From the NCBI GenBank assembly GCA_022013205.1, contig JAKLQT010000190.1:1-14444 (forward strand): 14,444 nt of DNA, in the 5' to 3' direction. The DNA comes from Candidatus Omnitrophota bacterium (GTDB taxonomy: Bacteria; Omnitrophota; Gorgyraeia; B26-G9). Under the pieces are notes generated by a model that ran no database searches, was not told the DNA's origin, and was given only the letters and a program-made list of their open reading frames with translations. Shown in pieces: positions 7,414-14,305 of the stretch; position 1 is the first letter of the stretch; each line of letters starts with the position of its first letter. The translations under genes were made by a program, and so were the position numbers.

Positions 7414-8510
7414 GCACATATCCTTTGCGCTGCTTTCGGTTTTGCCAGTTTTAAGGCATTTTCCTTCATTTCCTTTAAAACTTTACCATCCCCCTCAAGC
7501 ATTTTTTCAACCTGATCAGTTACCTCGCTAACATCCTTCATCCTAATACCTATTTTATAATCTTCGATTATCTGCGCGTTCCTCATTTCCTGTCCGGGAA
7601 TAGGCCGGATAATAAGCATCGGCAGCCCCTTCACCAGCGATTCAGACACAGTCAGTCCTCCGGACTTTGAGATTATAATATCAGAGGCTTCCATACACTC
7701 CTCCATATTATTAACATAACCGAAGGCCTTGATCTTCTTTTTGAAAGTTTGCTTTTTAAAAAAATCAAGCAGTTGAGGATTTTTGCCGCAGATCACCAGC
7801 ATTTGCAGATCCGAAGGGATCTCATCCAAAAGCCCGGCTATCTTTTTTATCGGGCCGACACCGAATCCTCCGCTGGTAATAAGCACCGTGAATTTACCTT
7901 CATCAAGCCCTAATTTTAAACGCATTTGAGTTTTGGAAATTTCCTTAGAAAATTTCTCATCAACCGGGATACCCGTAATTATTACTTTCTCCTGAGGCAC
8001 GCCTTTACAAATAAGTTCGTCCTTTGTCATCTCACTTGCCACAAAATAAAAATCAGTCCCCTCATTGATCCAGAACTGATGCACACCGAAATCTGTTATT
8101 CCGCAAAATACATACCCTTTGAACCTGCCCTTACGTTTTAAATGCGCCATCAACTCCGCGGAAAGAAAATGCTCGCAGATTACCGCCTCCGGCTGTTCAT
8201 TTAAAACATAGCTGATCAGCCTTTTACTGTGTACAGCATTAAAAAAGTGGCGGATGGAATTTATCAGCGGCTTAAGCCACCGGCAGTTAAGCATATGGAA
8301 TATCCATCCCCAGAGAAATGGAGCATACCTTATCAAAAATATATATACAGCAGGATAGGCTTTTTTAAAAAAATCATTTGTATAATCAAGCGCGTCAATT
8401 TTTTTTATCTCATCACTCTCTTTGCCATTAGCCAGAAATGCCTGATGCAAAGCTTGCGCGGCTTTAAGGTGCCCGGCTCCGGCAGTTGCGTGAATAATCA
8501 AAATCTTCAA
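7380..8510 (-). CDS. GT28 glycosyltransferase, MGDG synthase / UgtP-like
   Basis: This family transfers a sugar from a UDP-sugar to diacylglycerol or a similar lipid acceptor at the inner face of the membrane. From the TTG at 8510 it has 376 residues. The N-terminal acceptor domain begins KILIIHATAGAGH, the glycine-rich motif of MGDG synthases, with TDFGVHQFW at 139-147. The C-terminal nucleotide-sugar domain has TSGGFGVG (212-219), ISKSGGLTVSESL (280-292) and PIPGQEMRNA (303-312). The TTG start is chosen because GGGGTGAT, a strong anti-Shine-Dalgarno match, sits just upstream; the ATG at 8534 is upstream of that site. The 3' end overlaps the glycosylase gene. The lipid acceptor and the sugar cannot be read from the sequence. 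A MurG-like role is less likely because the opening motif is of the MGDG type. Confidence 0.87.
   Translation of the reverse strand: MKILIIHATAGAGHLKAAQALHQAFLANGKESDEIKKIDALDYTNDFFKKAYPAVYIFLIRYAPFLWGWIFHMLNCRWLKPLINSIRHFFNAVHSKRLISYVLNEQPEAVICEHFLSAELMAHLKRKGRFKGYVFCGITDFGVHQFWINEGTDFYFVASEMTKDELICKGVPQEKVIITGIPVDEKFSKEISKTQMRLKLGLDEGKFTVLITSGGFGVGPIKKIAGLLDEIPSDLQMLVICGKNPQLLDFFKKQTFKKKIKAFGYVNNMEECMEASDIIISKSGGLTVSESLVKGLPMLIIRPIPGQEMRNAQIIEDYKIGIRMKDVSEVTDQVEKMLEGDGKVLKEMKENALKLAKPKAAQRICAWVTEKLLLIS
7421..7426 (-). promoter_or_regulatory. Ribosome-binding site for the uracil-DNA glycosylase
   Basis: AAAGGA on the minus strand is 7 bases from the ATG at 7413 and only 1 base from the ATG at 7419. 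It lies inside the end of the upstream gene. Confidence 0.55.
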
Positions 8511-8513
8511 ACT

Positions 8514-8521
8514 ATCACCCC
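8514..8521 (-). promoter_or_regulatory. Strong ribosome-binding site that selects a TTG start
   Basis: GGGGTGAT on the minus strand matches the extended anti-Shine-Dalgarno partner GGTGAT. It ends 3 bases before the TTG at 8510, with the G core 7 bases away. It lies downstream of the alternative ATG at 8534. Confidence 0.65.
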
Positions 8522-8570
8522 TTTTGTTTTGCAATCAACTCTGTGAATTTATCCCGCATGCTTTAGAAAC

Positions 8571-8627
8571 CCCGGGCTTTGGTTCGACTATGCTCACCAT
8601 CCTGAGCCTGTTGAAGAATAGCCCGGG
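8571..8627. repeat. 57-base palindromic intergenic repeat
   Basis: Three nested stems are symmetric about a six-base loop: CCCGGGCT/AGCCCGGG (8571-8578 and 8620-8627), TTCGAC/GTTGAA (8583-8588 and 8610-8615, one G.U pair) and GCTCA/TGAGC (8592-8596 and 8603-8607). The core, read on the minus strand as ACAGGCTCAGGATGGTGAGC, resembles a short palindromic repeat I recall from many environmental bacterial genomes. No T-run follows on either strand, so it is not a standard intrinsic terminator. It may still stabilise or end the upstream mRNA. It occupies the 135-base gap between the DUF502 and glycosyltransferase genes. Confidence 0.7.
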
Positions 8628-8645
8628 TGAGCTTCATATGTGTTC

Positions 8646-9296
8646 TTACTTAGAATCGTCTGATTTTTTCAAATCGAGTTTTTGGGCAAGCAGATCTTTC
8701 GGCATAAGCACTCCGCCGGAAATGATGATCTTAAAAGCATCCTCAATGCTTATATCCAATACCGTAACATTCCTTTTAGGCACAATCACAAAAAAGCCGG
8801 TTACGGGATTCGGCGCGGAAGAGATATAAATACAAACCGTGTCCAGGTCTGCTCCGGCAACGCTTTCCGACTTGAATTCATTAGTAATAAACCCTAATGT
8901 AAAAACATCCTTCCTCGGATATTCAAACAATATAACTTTTTTAAAATGAAGTTTGTCATCTGAAAAAAGGAACCTGACAAGCTGTTTTATAGAAGGATAA
9001 ATTTGATAAACAAACGGAATCCGCAAAAACAAACGTTCAAAAAAAGGCATTACCTTTTTCATAAACATATTAGTTGCCAGAATCCCGGTAAAGAAAATAA
9101 TAACAATTATCGCAAGCAGCCCCAGGCCGAAAAATGACCTGCCGTACGCGGTTTCAATATAGGGCCTGATAAAGCGGCCAAGCAGATTATCAAGAAATCT
9201 TACGCTTAAAGAAAGAATATTAATCGTGATAAACAGCGGCAGCAGCACTACAATACCGGCTATAAAATATCTGCGAATTTTTATTTTTAGATTCAT
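8646..9296 (-). CDS. DUF502 family membrane protein
   Basis: I recognise the DUF502 family, whose molecular function is not established. The 216-residue product has two membrane segments (about residues 10-32 and 57-77) and then a soluble domain. Family-typical stretches are PFVYQIYPSIKQLV (94-107), EYPRKDVFTLGFIT (125-138), SSAPNPVTGFFVIVPK (159-174) and SIEDAFKIIISGG (183-195). The charged C-terminus ends in KKSDDSK. The start lies 4 bases after the rnfA stop, with a GGG as a weak binding site overlapping that stop. It is therefore probably the last gene of the yajC-secDF-rnfE-rnfA unit. It sits where rnfB would normally follow rnfA, but it has no ferredoxin-type cysteines and is not RnfB. 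Confidence 0.88.
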   Translation of the reverse strand: MNLKIKIRRYFIAGIVVLLPLFITINILSLSVRFLDNLLGRFIRPYIETAYGRSFFGLGLLAIIVIIFFTGILATNMFMKKVMPFFERLFLRIPFVYQIYPSIKQLVRFLFSDDKLHFKKVILFEYPRKDVFTLGFITNEFKSESVAGADLDTVCIYISSAPNPVTGFFVIVPKRNVTVLDISIEDAFKIIISGGVLMPKDLLAQKLDLKKSDDSK

Positions 9297-9300
9297 ATAA

Positions 9301-9894
9301 TTACCCGATTGTCAGGCCGCTGAACCCCAGAAACGCCAGAGACATTAACCCTGCAATAATAAAAGCTATCGGCACTCCTTTTAAAGGCCCCGGAATTTTT
9401 GCCATTTCCAGTTTTTCTCTAATGCTGGTCATCAAAACAAGAGCCAGAGCAAACCCGACGCCCGCGCTGAATCCCTGAATAACGCTTTCAATAAAATTTA
9501 ACTCACCCTGCACGTTCAAAAGAGTAACAAAAAGAACAACACAGTTACATGTAATAAGAGGCAGATATATACCCAGTGCTTTATATAGAAGCGGGTTGAA
9601 TTTACGCACGAACATTTCAACCAGCTGCACAAAACAGGCAATGATCAAAATAAAAGATATTATATTCAGGTATTCAAGCCCAAAAGGCACTAAAATAAAA
9701 TGATAAATAGGCCATGTTATTATTGATGACATTGTAACAACAAATGTCATGGAAATGCCCATACCTACCGCCACATCAAGCTTCTTGGATATTCCGATAA
9801 ACGGGCATAATCCAAGAAAACGAGACAGTACAAAATTATTTACAAAAACCGCTGAAACTATAATACTGAATATTTTCAACATGTTTATTTCCAC
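9301..9894 (-). CDS. rnfA: Rnf electron transport complex subunit A
   Basis: RnfA is an integral membrane subunit of the Rnf complex, which couples ferredoxin:NAD+ electron flow to Na+ or H+ transport. Six hydrophobic segments fill the 197 residues. Motifs typical of RnfA/NqrE are FVNNFVLSRFLGLCPFIG (17-34), VRKFNPLLYKALGIYLPL (97-114), TCNCVV (115-120) and GLMSLAFLGFSGL near the C-terminus. C30 and C118 match the conserved cysteines that, with those of RnfE, hold an intramembrane [2Fe-2S] centre. The start is a GTG with GAGG 7 bases upstream. An ATG four codons later (9882) aligns better with E. coli RnfA but has no good site. It follows rnfE by 17 bases. The rest of the complex is not in this window. 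Confidence 0.94.
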   Translation of the reverse strand: MEINMLKIFSIIVSAVFVNNFVLSRFLGLCPFIGISKKLDVAVGMGISMTFVVTMSSIITWPIYHFILVPFGLEYLNIISFILIIACFVQLVEMFVRKFNPLLYKALGIYLPLITCNCVVLFVTLLNVQGELNFIESVIQGFSAGVGFALALVLMTSIREKLEMAKIPGPLKGVPIAFIIAGLMSLAFLGFSGLTIG

Positions 9895-9911
9895 ACAGTT
9901 TCCTCTTATTA

Positions 9912-10550
9912 TTACTTTTCAATCACAATGCACACGCTGGTTTTTGGCTTATCGGAGTTGCTATAATTTAAAACTGCCATAATAACACCAATGGTTAAAA
10001 AAGCTCCCGGCGGCAGGATCATTACAAGTACAGGATTAAATACCGGGCCAAAAAGAGGAAAGCCGAATAATGTTCCTGCCCCCAATATTTCACGTATAGC
10101 CCCGATGCCTCCGGCAGCAAGCGTAAATCCTATACCCATACCCAGAGCATCCGCCACAGCCATGCTTACCGTATTTTTACTCGCAAATGCCTCGGCACGG
10201 CCGAGTATTATACAGTTTACAACCATAATATCCACAAACAGCCCCAGTTTCGCGTAAAGCAAAGGCACATAGGCCTGCAGGAGTAATTTAGCGATTGTAA
10301 CAAAAGTCGCAATTACCAGGATAAAACAGGGAATACGTACCTGAGAGGGCACAAAATTCTTTATCAGTGAAGTGATCGTATTTGAGCCGAGCAGGACAAA
10401 TGTCGCGGCAATCCCGATCGCAATGCCGTTTTCAGCACTAACCGTAACCGCAAGGGTCGGGCATAATCCAAGCATTAATCTGAAAACCGGATTTTCAAAG
10501 CACACCCCGCTCATCATACAATCTTTAAGACAGGCAAGCTTTTTATTCAT
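9912..10550 (-). CDS. rnfE: Rnf electron transport complex subunit E
   Basis: RnfE is the membrane partner and homologue of RnfA in the Rnf ion pump. The 212-residue product contains ENPVFRLMLGLCPTLAVT (19-36), SNTITSLIKNFVPSQVRIP (56-74), VVNCIILGRAEAFASKN (110-126) and the RnfE-type tail segments IREILGAGTLFG and MILPPGAF. C30 and C113 match the conserved metal-site cysteines. GLCPTLAV separates it from NqrD, which has GVCSALAV. Three extra cysteines (C7, C11, C17) lie in the short N-terminal extension. AAGGA overlaps the secDF stop, 5 bases before the ATG. Translation is therefore directly tied to secDF, which ends 9 bases upstream. The rnfC, D and G genes that usually precede it are absent here. 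Confidence 0.95.
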   Translation of the reverse strand: MNKKLACLKDCMMSGVCFENPVFRLMLGLCPTLAVTVSAENGIAIGIAATFVLLGSNTITSLIKNFVPSQVRIPCFILVIATFVTIAKLLLQAYVPLLYAKLGLFVDIMVVNCIILGRAEAFASKNTVSMAVADALGMGIGFTLAAGGIGAIREILGAGTLFGFPLFGPVFNPVLVMILPPGAFLTIGVIMAVLNYSNSDKPKTSVCIVIEK

Positions 10551-10559
10551 AATGATCCT

Positions 10560-12734
10560 TTACTTTTTCTCCCAGGCATAGATCAATGGGCTGGCAATAA
10601 AAACAGTTGAGTAAACACCGCTGAAAAAGCCGATTATCAATACAAAAGCAAAATTGTGCAGCACTCTGCCGCCCATCAGGTAAATAGCGAAAACAATACA
10701 AAGGGTTGTAACCGATGTCCAGATAGTACGGCCCAGTGTCTGGTTGATACTGATATTAATTACATCCCTGAAGGTGGTTTTACGCATTAAGCGCAGATTT
10801 TCCCTGATACGGTCATAGGTAACGATTGTATCGTTTATAGAATAACCCGCAACAGTCATAAACGCGGTAACTATTAACAGGTCGATCGGCCTGTTTGTCA
10901 GAGCGCAAAAAGCAATGGCAACAAGAACATCATGGAATACAGAAACAACACCGGCAATCCCATACGTAAAGTCTCTGAACCTTATCCAGATATAGACACA
11001 TATACTCAACAACGCGAGCGAAAAGGCTATAGCCGCGTTCTTTTTAAGCAGCCTGCCCACAACAGGGCCGACACTTTCAACGCTCAATACCTCTGCCTTA
11101 TTATCCGGAAATGAGTTGGCGAATTCACTTATGATCGCGTCTGCTTTATCTTCCTCTGTCCTGATTATAACAACCTCGGGCTTCTTTTTATCCTGTTGAA
11201 TTAAAGCATCCGCCAGGCCGATTTTTGACATGGCAAGACGCAAACGGTCAATCTCCACTGGTTTTTCGAATTGGAATTCCTGAAAAGAACCGCCCGCAAA
11301 ATCAATGCCATAGTTATCCTCACCCCTCTGCGCGAATAAAAACATACCGGCGACTATCAAAACAATCGAGATTGAATAACAAATCCATCGTACTTTAATA
11401 AAATCAATTTTACTTTGAGGAATAAGCTGCATCATTTTAAGCGGCAGATTTTTCCATTTCAAAGTAAGTATGTCGATAAGCATACGGGTTACTACAATCG
11501 ATGTAAACATACTTGCTACCAAACCGATAATCAGGGTAAGGCCGAATCCCCTTATTGGGCCTGAGCCCAGCCAAACCAGCAAAATAGCCGCGATTATCGT
11601 TGTAACATTTGAATCTACGATTGCCGGAAAAGCGCGTCCGTAACCGTTATTGATCGCCGTACGCGTTGATTTCCCTAGTTTTAGTTCTTCTCTTATGCGC
11701 TCGTTAATCAAAACATTCGCGTCCACAGCCATACCGATAGTCAATCCGATACCGGCAATACCAGGCAGGGTCAGGGTAGCTTTCATGATCACAAGAGCAG
11801 CAAACACCAGCAAAATATTTAAAAGCAGGGCAATATTTGCCAGCATACCTCCGACAAAATAATAAAAGGCCATAAACGCGATAACAGCCATACCTCCGAC
11901 AATCGTTGCCTTAACCCCGCTTTCTATGGAATCCTGCCCGAGCAGCGGCCCGACAGTACGCTCTTCCCCAAATTTAATCGGAGCCGGTAATGCACCGGTG
12001 CGCAGTACAGTAGAAAGGTCTTTGGCATCATTGGCGCTGAAGCTTCCGGTAATTTCCGCGTTCCCGCCGGAAATGCGTTCTCTGATCATGGGTGCCGAAT
12101 AAACCTCATTATCAAGAACAATCGCCAATCTTTTGTTTACATTCGCGCCTGTTATATTGGAGAATTGTGTCGCCCCTTTTCCGGTAAATTCCAGTTTTAC
12201 GCTGGGCCTGCCGTATTGATCACGGCTGACAATGGCATCTGCCAGGCTGTCTCCGGTCATCACTGCCGTTGCCTCAAGAAGCAGTGCCTTATCATCTTCA
12301 TCTTTAGTCAATAGATAACCGGCAGGTATGTTGCCTTCCAGCGCCTGTCTGAGCATATCATCTTCGTCATTAACGATCCTGAACTCAAGCTGAGCGGTTT
12401 TTCCAATAAGCGCGCGGGCCCGTTTTCTGTCCGTAACCCCCGGCAGCTGTACAATAATCCTGTTTTCTCCCTGACGGGTTATTGAGGGTTCCTTTACCCC
12501 GAATTGATCGACGCGTTTGCGGATTATTTCAATTGTCCTGTCAACAATATCAGAACGCACATCCTCTTTAATATTTTTGGGCAGCTTGCTCATATCAACA
12601 TGCAAGGTCAGGAATATTCCGCCCTGCAAGTCAAGGCCGAGATTAATTTTCTCCTGGATCGGATAAACAACCCAAACGCAAAAAATAACCAACGCGCTTA
12701 TTAATAAAAATTTGACCCTTAAATTCTTCGGCAT
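10560..12734 (-). CDS. secDF: Fused protein translocase subunit SecDF
   Basis: SecDF pulls proteins across the inner membrane after SecYEG/SecA translocation, driven by the proton or sodium gradient. One 724-residue frame contains both halves, as in some Bacillus and Thermus proteins. SecD has TM1 (about 7-24), KINLGLDLQGG (29-39), the periplasmic P1 domain (40-270), and TM2-6 with GLTIGMAVDANVLINERI (330-347; D338). SecF follows with TM7 (about 450-467), YGIDFAGGSFQEFQ (475-488), SVESVGPVVG (551-560) and AGYSINDTIVTYDRIREN (629-646; D635). D338 and D635 fall at the positions of the ion-pathway aspartates known from Thermus SecDF (D340, D637). AGGAGG lies 6 bases before the ATG. yajC is 37 bases upstream and rnfE 9 bases downstream. 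Confidence 0.97.
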   Translation of the reverse strand: MPKNLRVKFLLISALVIFCVWVVYPIQEKINLGLDLQGGIFLTLHVDMSKLPKNIKEDVRSDIVDRTIEIIRKRVDQFGVKEPSITRQGENRIIVQLPGVTDRKRARALIGKTAQLEFRIVNDEDDMLRQALEGNIPAGYLLTKDEDDKALLLEATAVMTGDSLADAIVSRDQYGRPSVKLEFTGKGATQFSNITGANVNKRLAIVLDNEVYSAPMIRERISGGNAEITGSFSANDAKDLSTVLRTGALPAPIKFGEERTVGPLLGQDSIESGVKATIVGGMAVIAFMAFYYFVGGMLANIALLLNILLVFAALVIMKATLTLPGIAGIGLTIGMAVDANVLINERIREELKLGKSTRTAINNGYGRAFPAIVDSNVTTIIAAILLVWLGSGPIRGFGLTLIIGLVASMFTSIVVTRMLIDILTLKWKNLPLKMMQLIPQSKIDFIKVRWICYSISIVLIVAGMFLFAQRGEDNYGIDFAGGSFQEFQFEKPVEIDRLRLAMSKIGLADALIQQDKKKPEVVIIRTEEDKADAIISEFANSFPDNKAEVLSVESVGPVVGRLLKKNAAIAFSLALLSICVYIWIRFRDFTYGIAGVVSVFHDVLVAIAFCALTNRPIDLLIVTAFMTVAGYSINDTIVTYDRIRENLRLMRKTTFRDVINISINQTLGRTIWTSVTTLCIVFAIYLMGGRVLHNFAFVLIIGFFSGVYSTVFIASPLIYAWEKK

Positions 12735-12771
12735 AATTTTCCTCCTGAGATCTGTTTAATTCTCCATATTT

Positions 12772-13104
12772 TTAAGATTGCCTTGATTTTTTAACCATAG
12801 TTATTGAATTCTTATCAAACTCGATCTTCACATTATCATCAACCTTTAAAATCACGCTTTTATCCTTCACATTGACTACTGTGGCATGGATACCGCCTAC
12901 AGTAATCACCTCATCGTTTTTCTTTATCGCGTTTATCATCTCCTGTTTTTCTTTCTGCTGCTTCTGCTGCGGCTTTATAAGAAAAAAATAAAATACCAAG
13001 AATATAATTAAGTACATAGGCAGTAAGGCCATAAAACTACCCTGTCCCTGAGCAGGCGAACTGCCTGTAACCCCTTGCGCAAACGCTAATGTCTCAAAAT
13101 TCAT
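12772..13104 (-). CDS. yajC: Preprotein translocase accessory subunit YajC
   Basis: YajC associates with SecDF and SecYEG in the inner membrane. The 110-residue product has a short, Gly/Gln-rich periplasmic N-terminus and one transmembrane helix (MYLIIFLVFYFFLI, about 30-43). The family signature KPQQKQQKEKQ follows, then a cytosolic small beta domain with KKNDEVITVGGIHATVV. I chose the ATG at 13104 because AGGAGG is 4 bases upstream. A longer frame starting at 13134 would begin upstream of that site. It is the first gene of the yajC-secDF-rnfE-rnfA-DUF502 unit and follows a 255-base leader. Its usual upstream partner tgt is absent. Confidence 0.94.
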   Translation of the reverse strand: MNFETLAFAQGVTGSSPAQGQGSFMALLPMYLIIFLVFYFFLIKPQQKQQKEKQEMINAIKKNDEVITVGGIHATVVNVKDKSVILKVDDNVKIEFDKNSITMVKKSRQS

Positions 13105-13108
13105 TTCT

Positions 13109-13114
13109 CCTCCT
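13109..13114 (-). promoter_or_regulatory. Consensus ribosome-binding site for yajC
   Basis: AGGAGG on the minus strand lies 4 bases before the ATG at 13104. It sits inside the longer alternative frame and so decides the start. Confidence 0.75.
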
Positions 13115-13158
13115 AATTTACGATACAAAATCATTATTTTTTTTACTTAAACGGTGTT

Positions 13159-13164
13159 AGTATA
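13159..13164 (-). promoter_or_regulatory. Possible -10 element for the yajC-secDF operon
   Basis: TATACT (4 of 6 core bases plus the strong TA…T pattern) lies about 55 bases before the yajC start. At 17-base spacing the -35 would be TGGAAT, a poor match. It is placed well just after the terminator-like hairpin, but the support is weak. Confidence 0.25.
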
Positions 13165-13184
13165 TAATATTTTGCTGCAATATT

Positions 13185-13353
13185 CCACTATTTTGTTTTC
13201 ATCGAGAAGAAATCCCTGCCAAAAACACCTGATATCCTCAGGCGGGAGCGCGGATAAAAAAGGTGTTCGTCCTCTTTTTCCCTATTTTACCCCATACAAG
13301 AGGTGTTACAACTCTTGCAGGAGCACTTGCGCAACTTTATCAGCCACTATTTT
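13185..13353. repeat. Direct repeats in the yajC leader
   Basis: The ten-base word CCACTATTTT occurs at 13185-13194 and 13344-13353 (AAAATAGTGG on the minus strand). Between and beside these, GGTGTT occurs at 13153-13158, 13262-13267 and 13302-13307. CAAGAG/CTCTTG (13297-13302 and 13312-13317) forms another small hairpin. No reading frame in the gap looks like a gene. Confidence 0.5.
13219..13267 (-). terminator. Terminator- or attenuator-like hairpin between the pseudouridine synthase and yajC
   Basis: On the minus strand AACACCT (13267-13261) pairs with AGGTGTT (13230-13224), and inside it TATCC (13256-13252) pairs with GGATA (13237-13233). A T-run follows (TGTTTTTGG). An alternative inner hairpin is CCTGA-GGATA-TCAGG. 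The simplest reading is the terminator of the pseudouridine synthase transcript. A second upstream AACACCT copy (13307-13301) could compete for the same 3' arm, which would suit an attenuator. Confidence 0.42.
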
Positions 13354-13359
13354 ATATTA

Positions 13360-14071
13360 TCAGGCCTCGACTTGCCCCTCTAGATTAAAATAAGTCGAAA
13401 AATATTCTGGTATTTTCGTTTCAAACGTCATTTCTTTATTATTGAAGGGGTGTTTAAACCTAATCGACCACGCATGTAACGCTAAACGTCCCTTAGCTTT
13501 CTTTTTATATTTTGCATCACCCACTATGGGATGCCCCTTGTCGGACAAGTGAACGCGAATTTGATTTTTTTTACCAGTCAAAAGTTTAATTTCTAACAGA
13601 CTATAATGCTTAGACTCTTTTATTACCTTATATTTAGTTCTAGCCAACTTTCCTTCTTGCGGATTCTTAACAGATCGCATTTTATAATCATCCCCTTCAA
13701 CAAGATACGACTCTATAATGCCGCTTTTTTCTGTTAAATTACCATAAACTAAAGCCAGGTATTTTTTTTTCTACATTTTTCCACTGCTTCGCGAATTTCT
13801 CACGAATCGCGAGAGTCTTAGCAAAGATCAACACTCCAGAGGTATCACGATCCAACCGATGCACCACAAATAGTTCAATCCTTGCCTTTGGATTACCTTT
13901 TCTAACATAATTTGTAAGCAAATGATGCGCTGTCTTTTCTGCTTCGTAATTAGCTTTAACACTCAAAAGTCCTGCGCTCTTATCAATCACGATTATATCT
14001 CGATCCTCATAAAGAATCTTGATGCCTGCAGGCACATATTTAGTTCTTATTTTTATTTTTGATTTAATCAT
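13360..14071 (-). pseudogene. RluA-family pseudouridine synthase split by a one-base shift in an A9 run
   Basis: The first part (14071 to the stop at 13739) has IKILYEDRDIIVIDKSAGLL and the catalytic motif HRLDRDTSGVLIFAKT (H71-T86, nucleophile D74). The second part (to 13360) has TGKKNQIRVHLSDKGHPIVGD and KGRLALHAWSIRFKHPF, the normal C-terminal half. Between them nine A residues (13762-13770) follow GTAG. Removing one A gives VEKKYLALVYGNLTEKSGI and then joins the second part without a stop, yielding about 236 residues. That is the full length of a family member without an S4 domain. The substrate base (rRNA or tRNA) cannot be told. The gene could be a true pseudogene, a sequencing error, or rescued by transcription slippage. 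GGGTGA lies 7 bases before the ATG. The gene is more AT-rich than its neighbours. Confidence 0.86.
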
Positions 14072-14074
14072 CGT

Positions 14075-14203
14075 TCACTCACCCAAACTTTCTGATTGAC
14101 GCTTAGTTAAATCATTTACACTATTTTTAGCTTGATCCAGCAACGAGTCAGGGGTTAAGGTAGATTGAGAAGTTTTAGATAAGGTTCTTCTTAGTGGCAG
14201 TAT
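14075..14203 (-). pseudogene. Possible C-terminal remnant of an unidentified gene
   Basis: A 42-codon open frame ends 3 bases before the pseudouridine synthase ATG, the spacing expected of an operon neighbour. Its translation (…TLTPDSLLDQAKNSVNDLTK and RQSESLGE at the end) looks protein-like, polar and helical. It has no ATG or GTG and only an internal TTG, and a TAA lies directly upstream (14204-14206). It may be the tail of a truncated gene, or chance. I do not recognise it. Confidence 0.22.
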
Positions 14204-14214
14204 TTATTTCTAAG

Positions 14215-14233
14215 TAAAAAATAGCATTTTTTA
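14215..14233. repeat. AT-only inverted repeat
   Basis: TAAAAAAT and ATTTTTTA form a perfect eight-base inverted repeat around AGC. All pairs are A-T, so a terminator function would be weak. Confidence 0.35.
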
Positions 14234-14276
14234 ATTAGATAGGAAAAGTAACCATTCTAAATGCCCCTTTTTAAAG

Positions 14277-14305
14277 ATAATAACTCTACGAATAGGATTA
14301 GTCAA
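14277..14305 (-). promoter_or_regulatory. Sigma70-type promoter upstream of the pseudouridine synthase
   Basis: TTGACT (14300-14305, 5 of 6 to consensus), a 17-base spacer and TATTAT (14277-14282, 5 of 6) form the best promoter in the window. Transcription would begin near 14270, about 200 bases before the pseudouridine synthase start. The long leader covers the 42-codon remnant and the AT inverted repeat. Confidence 0.55.

Noticed and set aside
8646..9296. Possible RnfB, from its position after rnfA
   Set aside because: The protein has no ferredoxin-type cysteine motifs and matches DUF502 throughout.
13154..13393. Plus-strand 79-codon frame in the yajC leader
   Set aside because: Its composition is not protein-like, it lacks a ribosome-binding site, and it runs through the hairpins and into the antisense of the pseudouridine synthase gene.
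13762..13770. Programmed -1 ribosomal frameshift at the A9 run
   Set aside because: A -1 shift gives the wrong frame; a +1 change or loss of one A is required.
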